A stretch of 64,000 nucleotides of DNA from UBA668 sp963720695 (GTDB taxonomy: Bacteria > Actinomycetota > Acidimicrobiia > Acidimicrobiales > Ilumatobacteraceae), in assembly GCA_963720695.1 (NCBI GenBank), contig CAVRGG010000004.1:372001-436000 (forward strand), written 5' to 3'. The position numbers and the translations under genes were made by a program. Shown piece by piece: positions 1-9,398 of this stretch (the first letter of the stretch is position 1; every line of letters starts with the position of its first letter). Under the pieces are notes generated by a model, which worked only from the letters and a program-made list of their open reading frames with translations, had not been told where the DNA came from and did not search any database.

Positions 1-659
1 TCGCGTTCGATCCATTGCTGTGTGCGCAGCACTCTCGCCGCCGTGTCGACGGGGTCGAGTGCAGGGAACATCGCGGCGACGAGTTCCGTCGGTCGCAGTC
101 CCCGTCCGTTGGTGGCCAACATCGCGCACAGATGTGGCCGAGGATCGTCGACGGAGGTACCCGTCGACAGATCGAGAATGGCAGGACGCACGTCGTCGGT
201 GCTGGTCTGCCCTTTGCGCTCGCGCTCCACCGGGAGCGTCGTTGCGCCGAGGGTCGCGTCGATCGCGTCACGGACCTGGTCGGCGTCCACACCGTGCAGC
301 GTCAACTCCCAACTGCAGGCGACCACGTCCTCCTGCAGCGACGGGCTGCTCCCCGCCTCGCGGGGCACGACGTGGGTGACCTCGTAGCCCGCAGGCAACG
401 CGTCGGTGAACCGATCGCACAGTTCGAGCAGATCCGGGTCGGCACCTTCGGCGAGCTCCATGTCGAGGTACTCGGCCAGGCTCTCGGCCCCGGTGGGCAG
501 GGCGAGTCCGAACGACATCCGCGGGCGCGGGGTGAATCCGGCCGAGTACGCGAGCGGGACACCGGCCTTGCGCACGGCGCGCTCCCAGTGGCGGGCGGTG
601 TCGCGGTGGCTCGTGAACCTGATCTTGCCGAGCTTGGAATGACGGACGCGCACCTTCAT
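1..659 (-). CDS. TIGR03936 family (DUF2344) radical SAM-associated protein, 3' end outside window
   Basis: Reading from an ATG at 659 gives a protein beginning MKVRVRHSKLGKIRFTSHRD and later containing YSAGFTPRPRMSFGLALPTG, the typical conserved start of DUF2344/TIGR03936 proteins. About 219 codons are visible and the frame is still open at base 1, so the C-terminus is missing. The start overlaps the stop of the upstream radical SAM gene by four bases (ATGA), indicating translational coupling. In known genomes the two proteins are neighbours or a single fused protein, often just ahead of ribonuclease E/G and the L21/L27 ribosomal protein genes. The biochemical role of DUF2344 is not established; RNA or ribosome-linked modification is only an inference from context. 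The family assignment is firm. Confidence 0.88.
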   Translation of the reverse strand, partial: MKVRVRHSKLGKIRFTSHRDTARHWERAVRKAGVPLAYSAGFTPRPRMSFGLALPTGAESLAEYLDMELAEGADPDLLELCDRFTDALPAGYEVTHVVPREAGSSPSLQEDVVACSWELTLHGVDADQVRDAIDATLGATTLPVERERKGQTSTDDVRPAILDLSTGTSVDDPRPHLCAMLATNGRGLRPTELVAAMFPALDPVDTAARVLRTQQWIER

Positions 660-2623
660 GCGTCGGCCCCCTGCGGCTGGGGTCGCCGGGGCAGCAACGC
701 GACCGGCACCTCTCCGCCGCGGGACAGATCCTGACCCGTGCCCTGGCTGCCGCCGGCGGGCGGGACGGCGGAGGCGACGACGTGCTCGATGCCGTACCCG
801 GTGCACACCCCGCAGTCGTAGCAGGGGGTCCAACGGCAGTCCTCGAGCCCGTGCTCGGCGAGCGCCGCCTTCCAGTCGAGCCAGAGGAAATCCTTGTGGA
901 GGCCTGCCGACAGGTGATCCCACGGCAGCACCTCGTGCTCCTCGCGGTGACGGTTGACGTACCACTCGATCGACAGACCCTCGGCGGCCATCGCCTCCTC
1001 CCAGCGGGCGAGGCGGAAGAACTCACTCCACTCCTGGAAGACGCCGCCCGCTCGCCACACCCGCTCCATGACCGCGCCGATCCGACGGTCACCACGGGCG
1101 GCGATGCCTTCGGCGAGGGTGGCGGCGGGATCGTGCCACTTGACGTTGACGCCTTTGGCCCGATGGCTCGCGTCGCGCACCAGCTGGACCTTGCGACGCA
1201 GCTCGTCGGTGGTGTTCTGGCCGAACCACTGGAACGGGGTGTGGGGCTTGGGGACGAAGCCGCCGAGGCTGACGGTGACGCTCGCCCGGTTGGTGTGTCG
1301 GCGGCCGATCTGCACACAGTTGCGGGCGAGGTCGACGATGCCGAGGGTGTCGGCGTCGGTTTCGGTGGGCAGGCCCGTCAGGAAGTACAGCTTGGCTCGG
1401 TGCCACCCCTGCGAGAAGGCCGACTCGACGGCGCCGTAGAGGTCTTCCTCCGTGATGAGCTTGTTGATGACCTGGCGCAGGCGCCAGCTCCCGGCTTCGG
1501 GGGCGAACGTCAGCCCGGAGCGGCGTCCGCCCGCCACCTGGCCGGCGAGGCCGACCGTGAAGGCGTCGACACGCAGCGACGGCAGGCTGATCGAGATCGC
1601 CTCGGACGTGCCGCAGCCGACCGGGTTGATCGCTTGGGCGACCTGTTCGATGCCGCTGAAATCGGCGGTCGACAGTGACGTGAGGCTGACCTCGTCGTAG
1701 CCGGTGCTGCGCAGCCCACTCTGGATCATCGTGCGCACCTGCTCGGCGGGCCGTTCGCGCACCGGGCGGGTGATCATGCCCGCCTGGCAGAAGCGGCATC
1801 CCCTCGTGCAGCCGCGGAAGACCTCGACCGCCAGTCGATCGTGGACCACCTCGGTGAGCGGCGCCAGCGGGCGCTTCGGATACGGCCACTGGCCGAGGTC
1901 GGCGACGGTGCGTTTGTGCACGACGGAGGGCACGTCGGGGTACCGGGGCGTGACGCCGCGCAGGGCCGGCCCGTCGTACTCCACCTCGTACATCGACGGC
2001 ACGTAGACCCCGGGGACCTTCGACAGCTCGCGCAGCACGCCCTCTCGGCTGCCGGGAGTGCGTCCGGAGGCCTTCCAGTCGCGCACGACCTCGGTGATCT
2101 CGCCGATCACCTCCTCGCCCTCTCCGAGCACCACCAGGTCGACGTAGTCGGCCAGCGGCTCGGGGTTGAAGGCGCAGTGCCCGCCGAGCACGACGAGCGG
2201 GTGGTGGGGCTCACGCTCGCAGGACCGCACGGGCATCCCTGCCAGATCGATCATGTTCAGGACGTTCGTGTAGACGAGTTCGGCGGCCAGACCGAACGCG
2301 AGCAGGTCGAAATCGTCCGCGCCGCGGTGCGTGTCGACCGAGAACAGCGGGACGCCGTGGGACCGCATCAGGGCTTCGAGGTCGTGCCAGGGCGCGTACG
2401 TGCGCTCGGCCACTGCGTCGTCACGTTCGTTGAGGATTTCGTAGAGGATCTGGAGCCCCTGGTTGGGCAAGCCGATTTCGTACGTATCGGGGTAGGCGAG
2501 CAGCCAGGAAACCTTGCCCGGTTCGTGCCGGGGAGTCGTGGCGCCGTCCTCGCATCCGATGTAACGGGCAGGCTTTTGTACCCGGGCCAGGAGCGGTTCG
2601 ATCCGCGCCCAGAGAGAGGTCAT
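656..2623 (-). CDS. TIGR03960 family B12-binding-domain radical SAM protein
   Basis: 655 residues, full length for TIGR03960. The N-terminal part (about 35-210) has a B12-binding-like fold region, including LVVLGGHCAFNPEPLADYVD. Near residue 270 is EVFRGCTRGCRFCQAG, whose CxxxCxxC motif binds the radical SAM 4Fe-4S cluster. The C-terminus carries another Cys cluster (CYDCGVCTGYG), a possible second metal site. It is the first gene of the minus-strand pair with the DUF2344 gene. A TAGACT box nine bases before the ATG suggests leaderless transcription. The reaction is unknown for this family, so I give none. No irregularity is seen in this copy. Confidence 0.93.
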   Translation of the reverse strand: MTSLWARIEPLLARVQKPARYIGCEDGATTPRHEPGKVSWLLAYPDTYEIGLPNQGLQILYEILNERDDAVAERTYAPWHDLEALMRSHGVPLFSVDTHRGADDFDLLAFGLAAELVYTNVLNMIDLAGMPVRSCEREPHHPLVVLGGHCAFNPEPLADYVDLVVLGEGEEVIGEITEVVRDWKASGRTPGSREGVLRELSKVPGVYVPSMYEVEYDGPALRGVTPRYPDVPSVVHKRTVADLGQWPYPKRPLAPLTEVVHDRLAVEVFRGCTRGCRFCQAGMITRPVRERPAEQVRTMIQSGLRSTGYDEVSLTSLSTADFSGIEQVAQAINPVGCGTSEAISISLPSLRVDAFTVGLAGQVAGGRRSGLTFAPEAGSWRLRQVINKLITEEDLYGAVESAFSQGWHRAKLYFLTGLPTETDADTLGIVDLARNCVQIGRRHTNRASVTVSLGGFVPKPHTPFQWFGQNTTDELRRKVQLVRDASHRAKGVNVKWHDPAATLAEGIAARGDRRIGAVMERVWRAGGVFQEWSEFFRLARWEEAMAAEGLSIEWYVNRHREEHEVLPWDHLSAGLHKDFLWLDWKAALAEHGLEDCRWTPCYDCGVCTGYGIEHVVASAVPPAGGSQGTGQDLSRGGEVPVALLPRRPQPQGADA

Positions 2624-2632
2624 GTGGCCAGG

Positions 2633-2638
2633 AGTCTA
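2633..2638 (-). promoter_or_regulatory. Leaderless-type -10 box of the radical SAM gene
   Basis: On the minus strand TAGACT (TANNNT form) ends nine bases before the ATG at 2623. That spacing puts the transcription start at or next to the start codon. No clear -35 element is visible. Prediction from pattern only. Confidence 0.4.
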
Positions 2639-2716
2639 CCCGAGGGTCACCTGAGGGACAGGTATGGGGGCGGCCGCCATCACATTCAGAGATGAGACCG
2701 CCACGCTGGGTCAGCG

Positions 2717-3889
2717 TCAGCGATAGCGACGCATGTGGACGCTCTGCACCAGGCCCATCAGTGCGAAGAACGTGACGACGCCCGAGCCGCCATAGCTGAT
2801 GAACGGCAGCGGGAGTCCCGTGATCGGCATCACGCCGATGGTCATGGCGATGTTCTGGAACACCTGCCAGAGGAGCATGGCGAAGACGCCGGCGCACAGG
2901 TACGTCCCGAGGAGATCACGCGACAGGTGCGCGATGCGCCAGATCCGCAGCAACACGAGGGCGTACAGGCCGATGACCACGCTGCACCCGATCAGCCCGA
3001 ACTGCTCACCGACCGCCGAGAACGGGAAGTCGGCCCACTGCACCGGGATGTCGCGCTTGGCATTGGTGATCGGCCCCTGCAGCCAGCCCTTGCCGGTGAT
3101 GCCACCCGTCGCGAGCGCCCGGATCGCGTTGCGGCCCTGGTACAGGACGTCCTGCAGGGCGGGGTCGGTGGAGTTCTGGTGGAAGAACGCGGTGAACCGG
3201 CGCAACTGGTACTCGTTGACCAGGCGGGTGAGCACGGCTGCGCCGACGGTGGCGACCGACAGCACCGAGATCATCAGGATGTAGCGGGCCTTGGCACCGG
3301 CGACGAGCATGATCCCCATCGCCATGGCGATCAGCACCGACGCCGAACCGAGGTCGGGCTGGATGATGATCAGGGTCGCCGGGGCGCCGACCAGCATCAG
3401 GCCGATGATGAAGCGGTGGTACGGCAGTTCGTCGCTGCGGTCCTCGGCGAGATACGCAGCGACGGTGAGCAGCGTCGTGAACTTGGCGAACTCTGCAGGC
3501 TGCAGGTTCAGCGGCCCGAGGTCGAAGCTGAGCACCGTCTGGTTGCCCTTGACGTTGAGCATGTTCATCAACGTGATCAGCGTGAGCAGCATCAGAGTGA
3601 CGCCGTAGAGGAATCGGGAGTGATCCTTCCACCAGTCGTAGTCGACCGCCATCACGATCACCATCGTGACGGCCGCGCCGATCAGGAACACCTCCTGTCG
3701 GGTGACGAACAGGTAGGGGTCGTTGAACTTGGTGTGCGACGCGGAGTAGATGACCAACAACCCGATCACCGACAGCGCACCCTGCGCGAACAGCAGGACG
3801 TAGTCGATGTTGCGGCTCGGCGCCGAGGGGCTGGCGTGGATGTTGCCGAGGCCCGAATCGGGCTTGCGTTGGATGAAGCTCAGCGCCAC
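2717..3889 (-). CDS. rodA: RodA, SEDS-family peptidoglycan glycosyltransferase
   Basis: 390 residues with about ten hydrophobic segments, the size and topology of FtsW/RodA/SpoVE proteins. Family signatures include FDLGPLNLQPAEFAKFTT, GAPATLIIIQPDLGSA and, near the C-terminus, ITGLPLPFISYGGSGV. RodA polymerises lipid II glycan strands with its partner class B PBP (PBP2) during lateral wall growth. It lies nine bases downstream of the PBP2 gene at the end of the mreB-mreC-mreD-mrdA-rodA series, so it is assigned RodA rather than FtsW. The frame is intact, unlike three of its neighbours. Confidence 0.95.
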   Translation of the reverse strand: MALSFIQRKPDSGLGNIHASPSAPSRNIDYVLLFAQGALSVIGLLVIYSASHTKFNDPYLFVTRQEVFLIGAAVTMVIVMAVDYDWWKDHSRFLYGVTLMLLTLITLMNMLNVKGNQTVLSFDLGPLNLQPAEFAKFTTLLTVAAYLAEDRSDELPYHRFIIGLMLVGAPATLIIIQPDLGSASVLIAMAMGIMLVAGAKARYILMISVLSVATVGAAVLTRLVNEYQLRRFTAFFHQNSTDPALQDVLYQGRNAIRALATGGITGKGWLQGPITNAKRDIPVQWADFPFSAVGEQFGLIGCSVVIGLYALVLLRIWRIAHLSRDLLGTYLCAGVFAMLLWQVFQNIAMTIGVMPITGLPLPFISYGGSGVVTFFALMGLVQSVHMRRYR

Positions 3890-3898
3890 GCGACCACC

Positions 3899-6201
3899 TC
3901 AGTCACGCAGACCGGCGGACCCGCCGAGGCAACTGGCGTCGGCGAGTTGCTTGGGCGGCGCGGGGACGGTGCTGTTCAGGTCGAGCGGGTCGCTGACCAG
4001 CACGGGGTCCATGACGACCTGCTTGTCGATGGCGAGCCACATGCACTTGGTGACCGGAGCCGCGGCCTTGGATCCGTACCCGCTCTTCTCCAGGTACGCC
4101 ACCACCGTGTAGGGCAGCGACGAGTCGAGGCTGAACGAGCCGAACGCCGAGGAGTCGTTCCACGGCAGGCTCGCCGCGCCCTGCGCCGTGCCGGTCTTGC
4201 CGGCGATGTCGACCGGGAAGTTCTTGAAGAGGGTCTCTCCCGTGGTGGCGTGGTAGTAGCCTTCGGGAAGGTGACCCCTCGACCTCGGATCACTCGGTGC
4301 ACACCTTCGATGATCGGGTCGTAGATCTCCGGCGGCATCTCCAGTTGGTCGCGCACGTTGGGCTTCTCGAAGCTCTGCACAAGGGTGCCGGCGGCGAGGT
4401 CGGCAACGGCCGGACCTGCATCGGGGGTGAGCGGCGCGTAGATCGCTTTCACGATCGTCGGCGTCAGCAGGAACCCGCCGTTCGCCAGCGTCGAGTACGC
4501 GTTGGTGAGCTGCAGCGGAGTGGCGGCCATGAGACCTTGACCGATGGCAACCTGCACGTTGTCGCCCACGACGAGTCGCGGCACTTCGCCCTTGGCGAGG
4601 ACACCCTTGTCGACCAGGGCCTTCTTGACGTTGTCGTCGGGGATCCGACCCTTCCATTCGAAGGGCAGCTGGATGCCGCTCTTGGTCCCGAACCCGAAGC
4701 GCTCGAGGTTGGTCTTCAGCAGGCTCTCCTGGTTCGGCAGGCTCTCGCTGAGCTCCCAGAAGCGCTCGCCGAGCGAATAGAAGAACGAGTCGCTGGACAC
4801 CGCCAACGCATCGGCGACGGTGACCGGGCCGTACGTGCTGGGCAGGTTCGTGTTCTTGTTGGTCGCGTTCTTGAAGATGCAGCGGGCCTCGCCGCCGTTC
4901 TGCTGGCAGTTCTCGGGCGGGATCGAGTGCAGCGTGTAGGTGCCCTCGTCCTGGAAGATGTAGTTCTTGTCGATGATGCCCGCGTGCATCGCCGACCAGG
5001 CGACGAACGGTTTGATCGTCGACCCGAGGTTGTAGTTGCCCTGCACCGCTCGGTTGACGAGGATCGACTGGTCGGGGTCGATCGGCGACCCGTCGGCGTT
5101 GGTGCTCGGGAACAACTGCTTGTACTTCGTGCCGGTGATGCCCGACTCCATCCACCGGTTGTCGAAGGTGGGGTAGCTCGCCATCGCCAGGATCTGCCCG
5201 TTGGTGTAGTTCTCCACCACGACCGAGCCCGCTGGAGCCTTGTGCTGCACCCACTCGGGGTACTCCTGGCGGGTGCCGTCGGGAAGGATCTTGGCGTACA
5301 CGCGTGTCTTGAAGTTCGTTGCCCGGTCGAGCGGGTTGTGCGGCGCCGAGTCGGCCTGCTTCAGGTCCTCAGCCAGGTTGCGCCGGTTCTTCAACTCGGT
5401 CTCGAGCGCCTGTTCGGCGTACTGCTGCACATCGAGGTCGATGCTCAACTGGATGTCGAATCCGGCGACCGGTTCGACTCGCTGGTCGACGAGCTCGCGC
5501 ACGATGCTGCCCGACGCGTCGACCTCGTACACGCGCTTGCCCCACTGGCCGTGCAACTCTCGCTCCATGCTGAGCTCGACACCGAACTGCCCGACCCGTT
5601 CGTTGCGCTTGTAGCCCTGCGCGAGATAGCTGTCGAGGTTGCCCTTGTTGATCGCGCCCATGTAGCCCACGACGTGTGCGGCCAGGGGTGCGTACGGGTA
5701 GACGCGCTTGTACTGCTCGACCACGTCGACGCCGGGGTAGTCCTCGCTGCGCTCCTTGAGGAAGTTCACCGTCGGCTCGTCGACGTCCTCCTTCAGCGGT
5801 AGCGGCAGCAACGCATCGAACTGCTGCTTCTGCGTGCACGGCTTGGGGACCTTGTAGCACGGGTCGTACCGGCGCATGAGGTCGTCGACGGGCGTCTTCA
5901 GCGGACCGGAGAGACGGTCGAACAGCGCCTTGCGGTTCTTCAGGCTCTTCACCACGGCCCAGTCGACGGTGACCGTGAGGATCCGCTGGTTGTCGGCGAG
6001 GACGCGCCCCTGGGCATCGAAGATGCGTCCGCGCTCGGCGGGGAAGTAGACCTCGCGGGTCTTCGACGCGGTGACCTTGGCCTGGTAGTAGTCGCTCTTG
6101 ACGCTCTGCAGGAACCACAGGCGCGACCCGAGCAGACCGATCAGGAGGAGCGAGACCGTCGCCAGTACGCCCAGCCGGGCGGATCGCTTGTCAACGGCCA
6201 T
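3899..6201 (-). CDS. mrdA: Penicillin-binding protein 2 (class B transpeptidase), interrupted by a single-base frameshift
   Basis: The N-terminus has one membrane helix (LGVLATVSLLLIGLLGSRLW) and the PBP dimerisation region with ERGRIFDAQGRVLADN. The transpeptidase part shows the SxxK motif (GSTIKPF) and SSDSFFYSLG. The frame then breaks near 4264. The upstream frame reads through IIEGVHRVIRGRGVTFPK, while the continuation (EGYYHATTGETLF, then DIAGKTGTAQ with the KTG motif) lies in another frame and ends at 3899. Adding one base, for example a G between the CCG and GAA codons, restores GVTFPEGYYHATTG and gives about 767 residues, normal for PBP2. Without repair the protein lacks KTG and would be inactive. 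It pairs with RodA nine bases downstream. A sequencing deletion is the likeliest cause. Confidence 0.9.
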
Positions 6202-6258
6202 GGCGACATTCTTGTCGATTCGATGACGAAACGGGGCGCGCGCCCATGCGGTCGCGCC

Positions 6259-6783
6259 TCACTCCAGCATTGCCTTCCACTTCTTGCGACGGACGCCCAT
6301 CATCCACCGGCCGACCGGCATCAACAGCGGGCACATCAACGCGCAGAACGCGGCGACGATGGGCACGGTCAGGGCGATGTCGCGAGTGATCCAGCCGCTC
6401 TCGCCGGTGATCACTTCGGCCACGGGGATCGCCGCCTCTCCCACCGCAGCACCGAAGAACGCGAAGATCGACGCCAGCCACCACTGCGGGTCCGGGGTGA
6501 AGGTGTGCACGTAGCCGGCGGTCATGCCCGCCACGCCGTACGCCATCGCCATCAGGCCGAGCGGCGTGTTCCCGCTGGCGTCGTACAGCAGCCCGAGCAC
6601 GAACCCGGCGACCGCGCCACGGTCCGCTCCGCCACCCGCTCCGGCCGCCACGACGAGTGCCAACACGAACTGCAACTTCACGTCGTGGACCGGGTGCGCA
6701 GCGAACACGACTCGTTGGATGGACAGGGCGATCAGCCCGACCGGTACCAGCCGAATCAGCGGTCCGAAGACGACGTTGCGCAC
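6259..6783 (-). CDS. mreD: Rod shape-determining membrane protein MreD
   Basis: 174 residues with about five membrane segments and the MreD-like stretch GAVAGFVLGLLYDASGNTPL. It starts with GTG three bases after the mreC stop. MreD is a small integral membrane partner of MreC in the rod elongation complex. Primary sequence is weakly conserved in this family, so position between mreC and mrdA carries much of the assignment. The frame is intact. Confidence 0.88.
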   Translation of the reverse strand: MRNVVFGPLIRLVPVGLIALSIQRVVFAAHPVHDVKLQFVLALVVAAGAGGGADRGAVAGFVLGLLYDASGNTPLGLMAMAYGVAGMTAGYVHTFTPDPQWWLASIFAFFGAAVGEAAIPVAEVITGESGWITRDIALTVPIVAAFCALMCPLLMPVGRWMMGVRRKKWKAMLE

Positions 6784-6786
6784 AGA

Positions 6787-7828
6787 TCACTTACCGACGG
6801 CGTCTTGATTCGGCACATAGAGCACCACGGCGACGAAGTTCAGTCGCCGCAGGCTCGCGTTCGGCGTGACCTCGACCAGTGCGCTGCTGCTGCCGGTCTG
6901 CCGCTCGATGTTGGTGATGATGCCGATCGGGATGCCCTGGGGAGCCAGGCCGTTGTTGCCGCCGGCGGTGTCGACGATCGCGCCGACCTTCACGCTCGTG
7001 ACCGACGACGTGGTGTCGACGAAGCGGAGCCAGAGCGGCTTGTCGGCACCCTGCCCCTGCAGCGTGCCGGTCTCGCGGACGACTTCGAGCAGGGTCGTGG
7101 TGGTCGTGTTGGCGGGGGTGCTGGTCGTCGAGCTCTGCCCGGTGTCGGCGGGAGCGAGCGTGGTGGTCGTCGCCGGGACCGTGGTGGTCGTGGTCGTGCT
7201 GGTGAGATCGCTGACGGGGATCCCGGACAGCGTGGTGCTCTCCGTGGGCGGCGCGACCGTGCCTTCGTCCGGCGTCGACAGCACCTGCGCGGAGATCGAG
7301 AACTCGGGGTCCGTGATGAGCAGCACGATGCTGCGCGTGGGGAAGACCTTGGTGATCCGCCCGACGAGCCCCGCACCGTCGGTGACGGGCATGCCCACCG
7401 CCACGCCCTGGCGCGACCCGACGTTGATCTCGACCGTGTTCTGGAAGTTGCTCGGCGAGTCGCCCACCACCTGCGCGGCGACGGTGTCGTACTGGAACTT
7501 CGACGCCAGCTGGTTCACCTTGAGCAACTCGCGGTACTCGAGGATGGCCGAGCGTGCCTCCACGTCGTTGCCCTTCATGTGCTCGATCTGATCACGCAGC
7601 GCATCGCGCTCGGACTGCACGTTGTCGTAGTTGCTGATGCCGTACCAGACGCGTTCGATCGGCAGCGAGATCGCCTTGGTGGCGGTGTCGACAGGCTGCA
7701 GGACACGCGCGAAAGACACCACGGGCACGGTCGATGACCGGGTTGCCGCGCTTGTCGAGGGTGATCAGGAGCATGCAGGTGAGCACGACGAGCAGCAACA
7801 CCCTTCGGCGACTCAACGAGAGAAACAT
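6787..7828 (-). CDS. mreC: Cell shape protein MreC, interrupted by a single-base frameshift near its N-terminus
   Basis: The N-terminal frame starts at the ATG at 7828 and gives MFLSLSRRRVLLLVVLTCML (cytoplasmic tail and membrane helix) followed by ITLDKRGNPVIDRARGVF. The rest, from ARVLQPVDTATKAISLP through a coiled coil and the beta-barrel MreC domain, lies in another frame that ends at 6787. Removing one T from the TTT run near 7712-7714 joins them as RGVFARVLQPVDTA and yields 346 residues. The insert between the two barrel halves and the tail is Thr-rich (runs of TTTTT), consistent with a disordered extracellular linker. MreC is the periplasm-facing scaffold of the elongasome. The start is 18 bases after the mreB stop. 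A sequencing insertion is likely. If the frameshift is real, only a helix-less protein from the GTG at 7728 could be made. Confidence 0.88.
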
Positions 7829-7846
7829 GGGAAGGACCGCCGCGGC

Positions 7847-8882
7847 TTAGTCGTCGCCGCCGAGCGACATGAGCCCCCGCATCGCGTCGATGTTCTCCAA
7901 CGCGCGGCCGGAGCCGATGACCACGCTGAACAGCGGGTCGCGCGGCGATGTTGATGGGCATGCCGGTCTCGTGCGACAGCCGGCGGTCGAGGCCGGCGAG
8001 CAGTGCGCCGCCACCGGTGATCATGATGCCTTGCTCCATGATGTCGGCGGCGAGTTCGGGCGGTGTGCGGTCGAGCGTTGCTTTCACGGCATCGACAATG
8101 GCAGACACCGGCTCGGAAAGGGATTCACGAACCTGTTCGGTGGTGAGCGGAATCGTGCGCGGGAGACCGCTGATCAGGTCGCGGCCGCGGATGTCGGCGG
8201 TGAGCTCCTCGTCGAGCGGCCATGCCGAGCCCATGTGGATCTTGATCTCCTCCGCGGTGCGGTCGCCGATGGCGAGGGAGAACTCCTTCTTCACGTACTG
8301 CAGGACGGCTTCGTCGAGCTCGTCGCCGGCGACCCGCACGGACTGCGCCGTGACGATGCCGCCCAGCGAGATGACGGCCACCTCGGTGGTGCCACCGCCG
8401 ATGTCGACGATCATGTTGCCGCTCGGTTCGTGGACGGGCATGTCGGCACCGATCGCGGCAGCCATCGGCTCCTCGATGATGTGGACGGGCTTGCGGGCAC
8501 CGGCGTACTCGGCGGCATCCTGCACGGCACGCTGCTCGACACCCGTGATGCCCGACGGCACGCAGATGACCATCCGCGGCTTGCTCCAGCGGCTGGCGTG
8601 CACCTTCTGGATGAAGTAGCGCAGCATCTTCTCGCACACCTCGAAGTCGGCGATCACGCCGTCCTTGAGGGGCCGGATGGTCTTGATCCGACCGGGCGTG
8701 CGACCCATCATCCGCTTGGCCTCGAGGCCCACGGCGACGGGCCGACCGTCGGTGATGTCGATGGCGACGACCGACGGTTCGTTGAGCACGACGCCCTGGC
8801 CACGCGCGTAGATCAACGTGTTCGCCGTGCCGAGGTCGATCGCGAGGTCACGACCGAGCGCAAGCGGATTGCTTCTCGCCAT
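7847..8882 (-). CDS. mreB: Actin-like rod shape protein MreB, with a single-base frameshift near its C-terminus
   Basis: Actin-fold ATPase with the phosphate-1 motif DLAIDLGTANTLIY, MIVDIGGGTTEVAVISLGGI (phosphate 2) and IMITGGGALLAGLD (adenosine). The start MARSNPLALG at 8882 was chosen because GGAG lies seven bases upstream; two earlier ATGs lack this. Near 7948 the frame breaks: after GMPINIA the long frame becomes unrelated sequence running into mreC. The expected ending, DPLFSVVIGSGRALEN then IDAMRGLMSLGGDD and a TAA at 7847, sits in another frame. Deleting one base in GCCGCGCGACC restores a 344-residue protein, the normal MreB length. MreB forms membrane-bound filaments that orient wall synthesis. 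Probable technical insertion. Confidence 0.93.
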
Positions 8883-8919
8883 CACCATTCTCCGATACAC
8901 GAACACGACACGATGCGCC

Positions 8920-8925
8920 AGTGTA
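8920..8925 (-). promoter_or_regulatory. Possible -10 element of the mreB operon
   Basis: TACACT on the minus strand lies in the 59-base gap between the ndk stop and mreB. It would give a leader of roughly 30 bases containing the GGAGA ribosome site. No convincing -35 is visible. Confidence 0.3.
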
Positions 8926-8941
8926 GCGGCACCGGAGTTTG

Positions 8942-9352
8942 TTACAGATTCGGGAAGAAAATGCCGATCTCGCGAGTCGCCGATTCGAGCGAATCACTGC
9001 CGTGCACGAGGTTCTCGGTGAACAGGATGCCCAGGTCACCACGGATCGTGCCCGGCGCTGCCTTGCGCGGGTTGGTCGCGCCCATCAGGCCGCGGACGAC
9101 CTCCCAGGTGTCCTCGGGACCCTCGACCACCATCGCCACGACCGGGCCACGGCTCATGAACTCGACGAGGTCGGCGTAGAAGCCCTTGCCCACGTGCTCC
9201 TCGTAGTGGCGGGCGAGCGTGTCGGCGTCGAGCGTGCGCAGATCGAGGGCGACGATCGTGAGGTGCTTCTGCTCGAAGCGGGTGAGGATCTGGCCCACGA
9301 GGCCACGCTCCACGGCGTCGGGCTTGAGGAGGACGAGAGTACGGTCGGACAT
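8942..9352 (-). CDS. ndk: Nucleoside diphosphate kinase
   Basis: 136 residues, the standard Ndk size. It begins MSDRTLVLLKPDAVERGLVG and contains GATNPRKAAPGTIRGDLG and NLVHGSDSLESA, in which the His is the phospho-accepting residue. It balances NTP pools by moving the gamma phosphate between nucleotides. It lies between folC and mreB on the same strand, and a TAGCCT box eight bases before the ATG points to its own leaderless transcript. No anomalies. Confidence 0.97.
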   Translation of the reverse strand: MSDRTLVLLKPDAVERGLVGQILTRFEQKHLTIVALDLRTLDADTLARHYEEHVGKGFYADLVEFMSRGPVVAMVVEGPEDTWEVVRGLMGATNPRKAAPGTIRGDLGILFTENLVHGSDSLESATREIGIFFPNL

Positions 9353-9360
9353 GGCGGCCC

Positions 9361-9366
9361 AGGCTA
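9361..9366 (-). promoter_or_regulatory. Leaderless-type -10 box of ndk
   Basis: TAGCCT on the minus strand, followed by eight bases and then the ndk ATG. It matches the TANNNT-N7-9-start pattern seen at several transcription-unit heads in this window. Confidence 0.4.
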
Positions 9367-9398
9367 CCGGGCACCTCGCCGGTCAGGCAGCGGTCAGG

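Noticed and set aside
4260..4290. Programmed -1 ribosomal frameshift in mrdA
   Set aside because: No canonical X-XXY-YYZ slippery heptamer or clear downstream structure is visible, and programmed frameshifting is not known for PBP2. A missing base explains the data better.
4297..5802. 501-codon plus-strand open frame
   Set aside because: Antisense shadow of mrdA, low-complexity Val/Arg/Leu/Asp composition; the minus strand carries clear PBP motifs.
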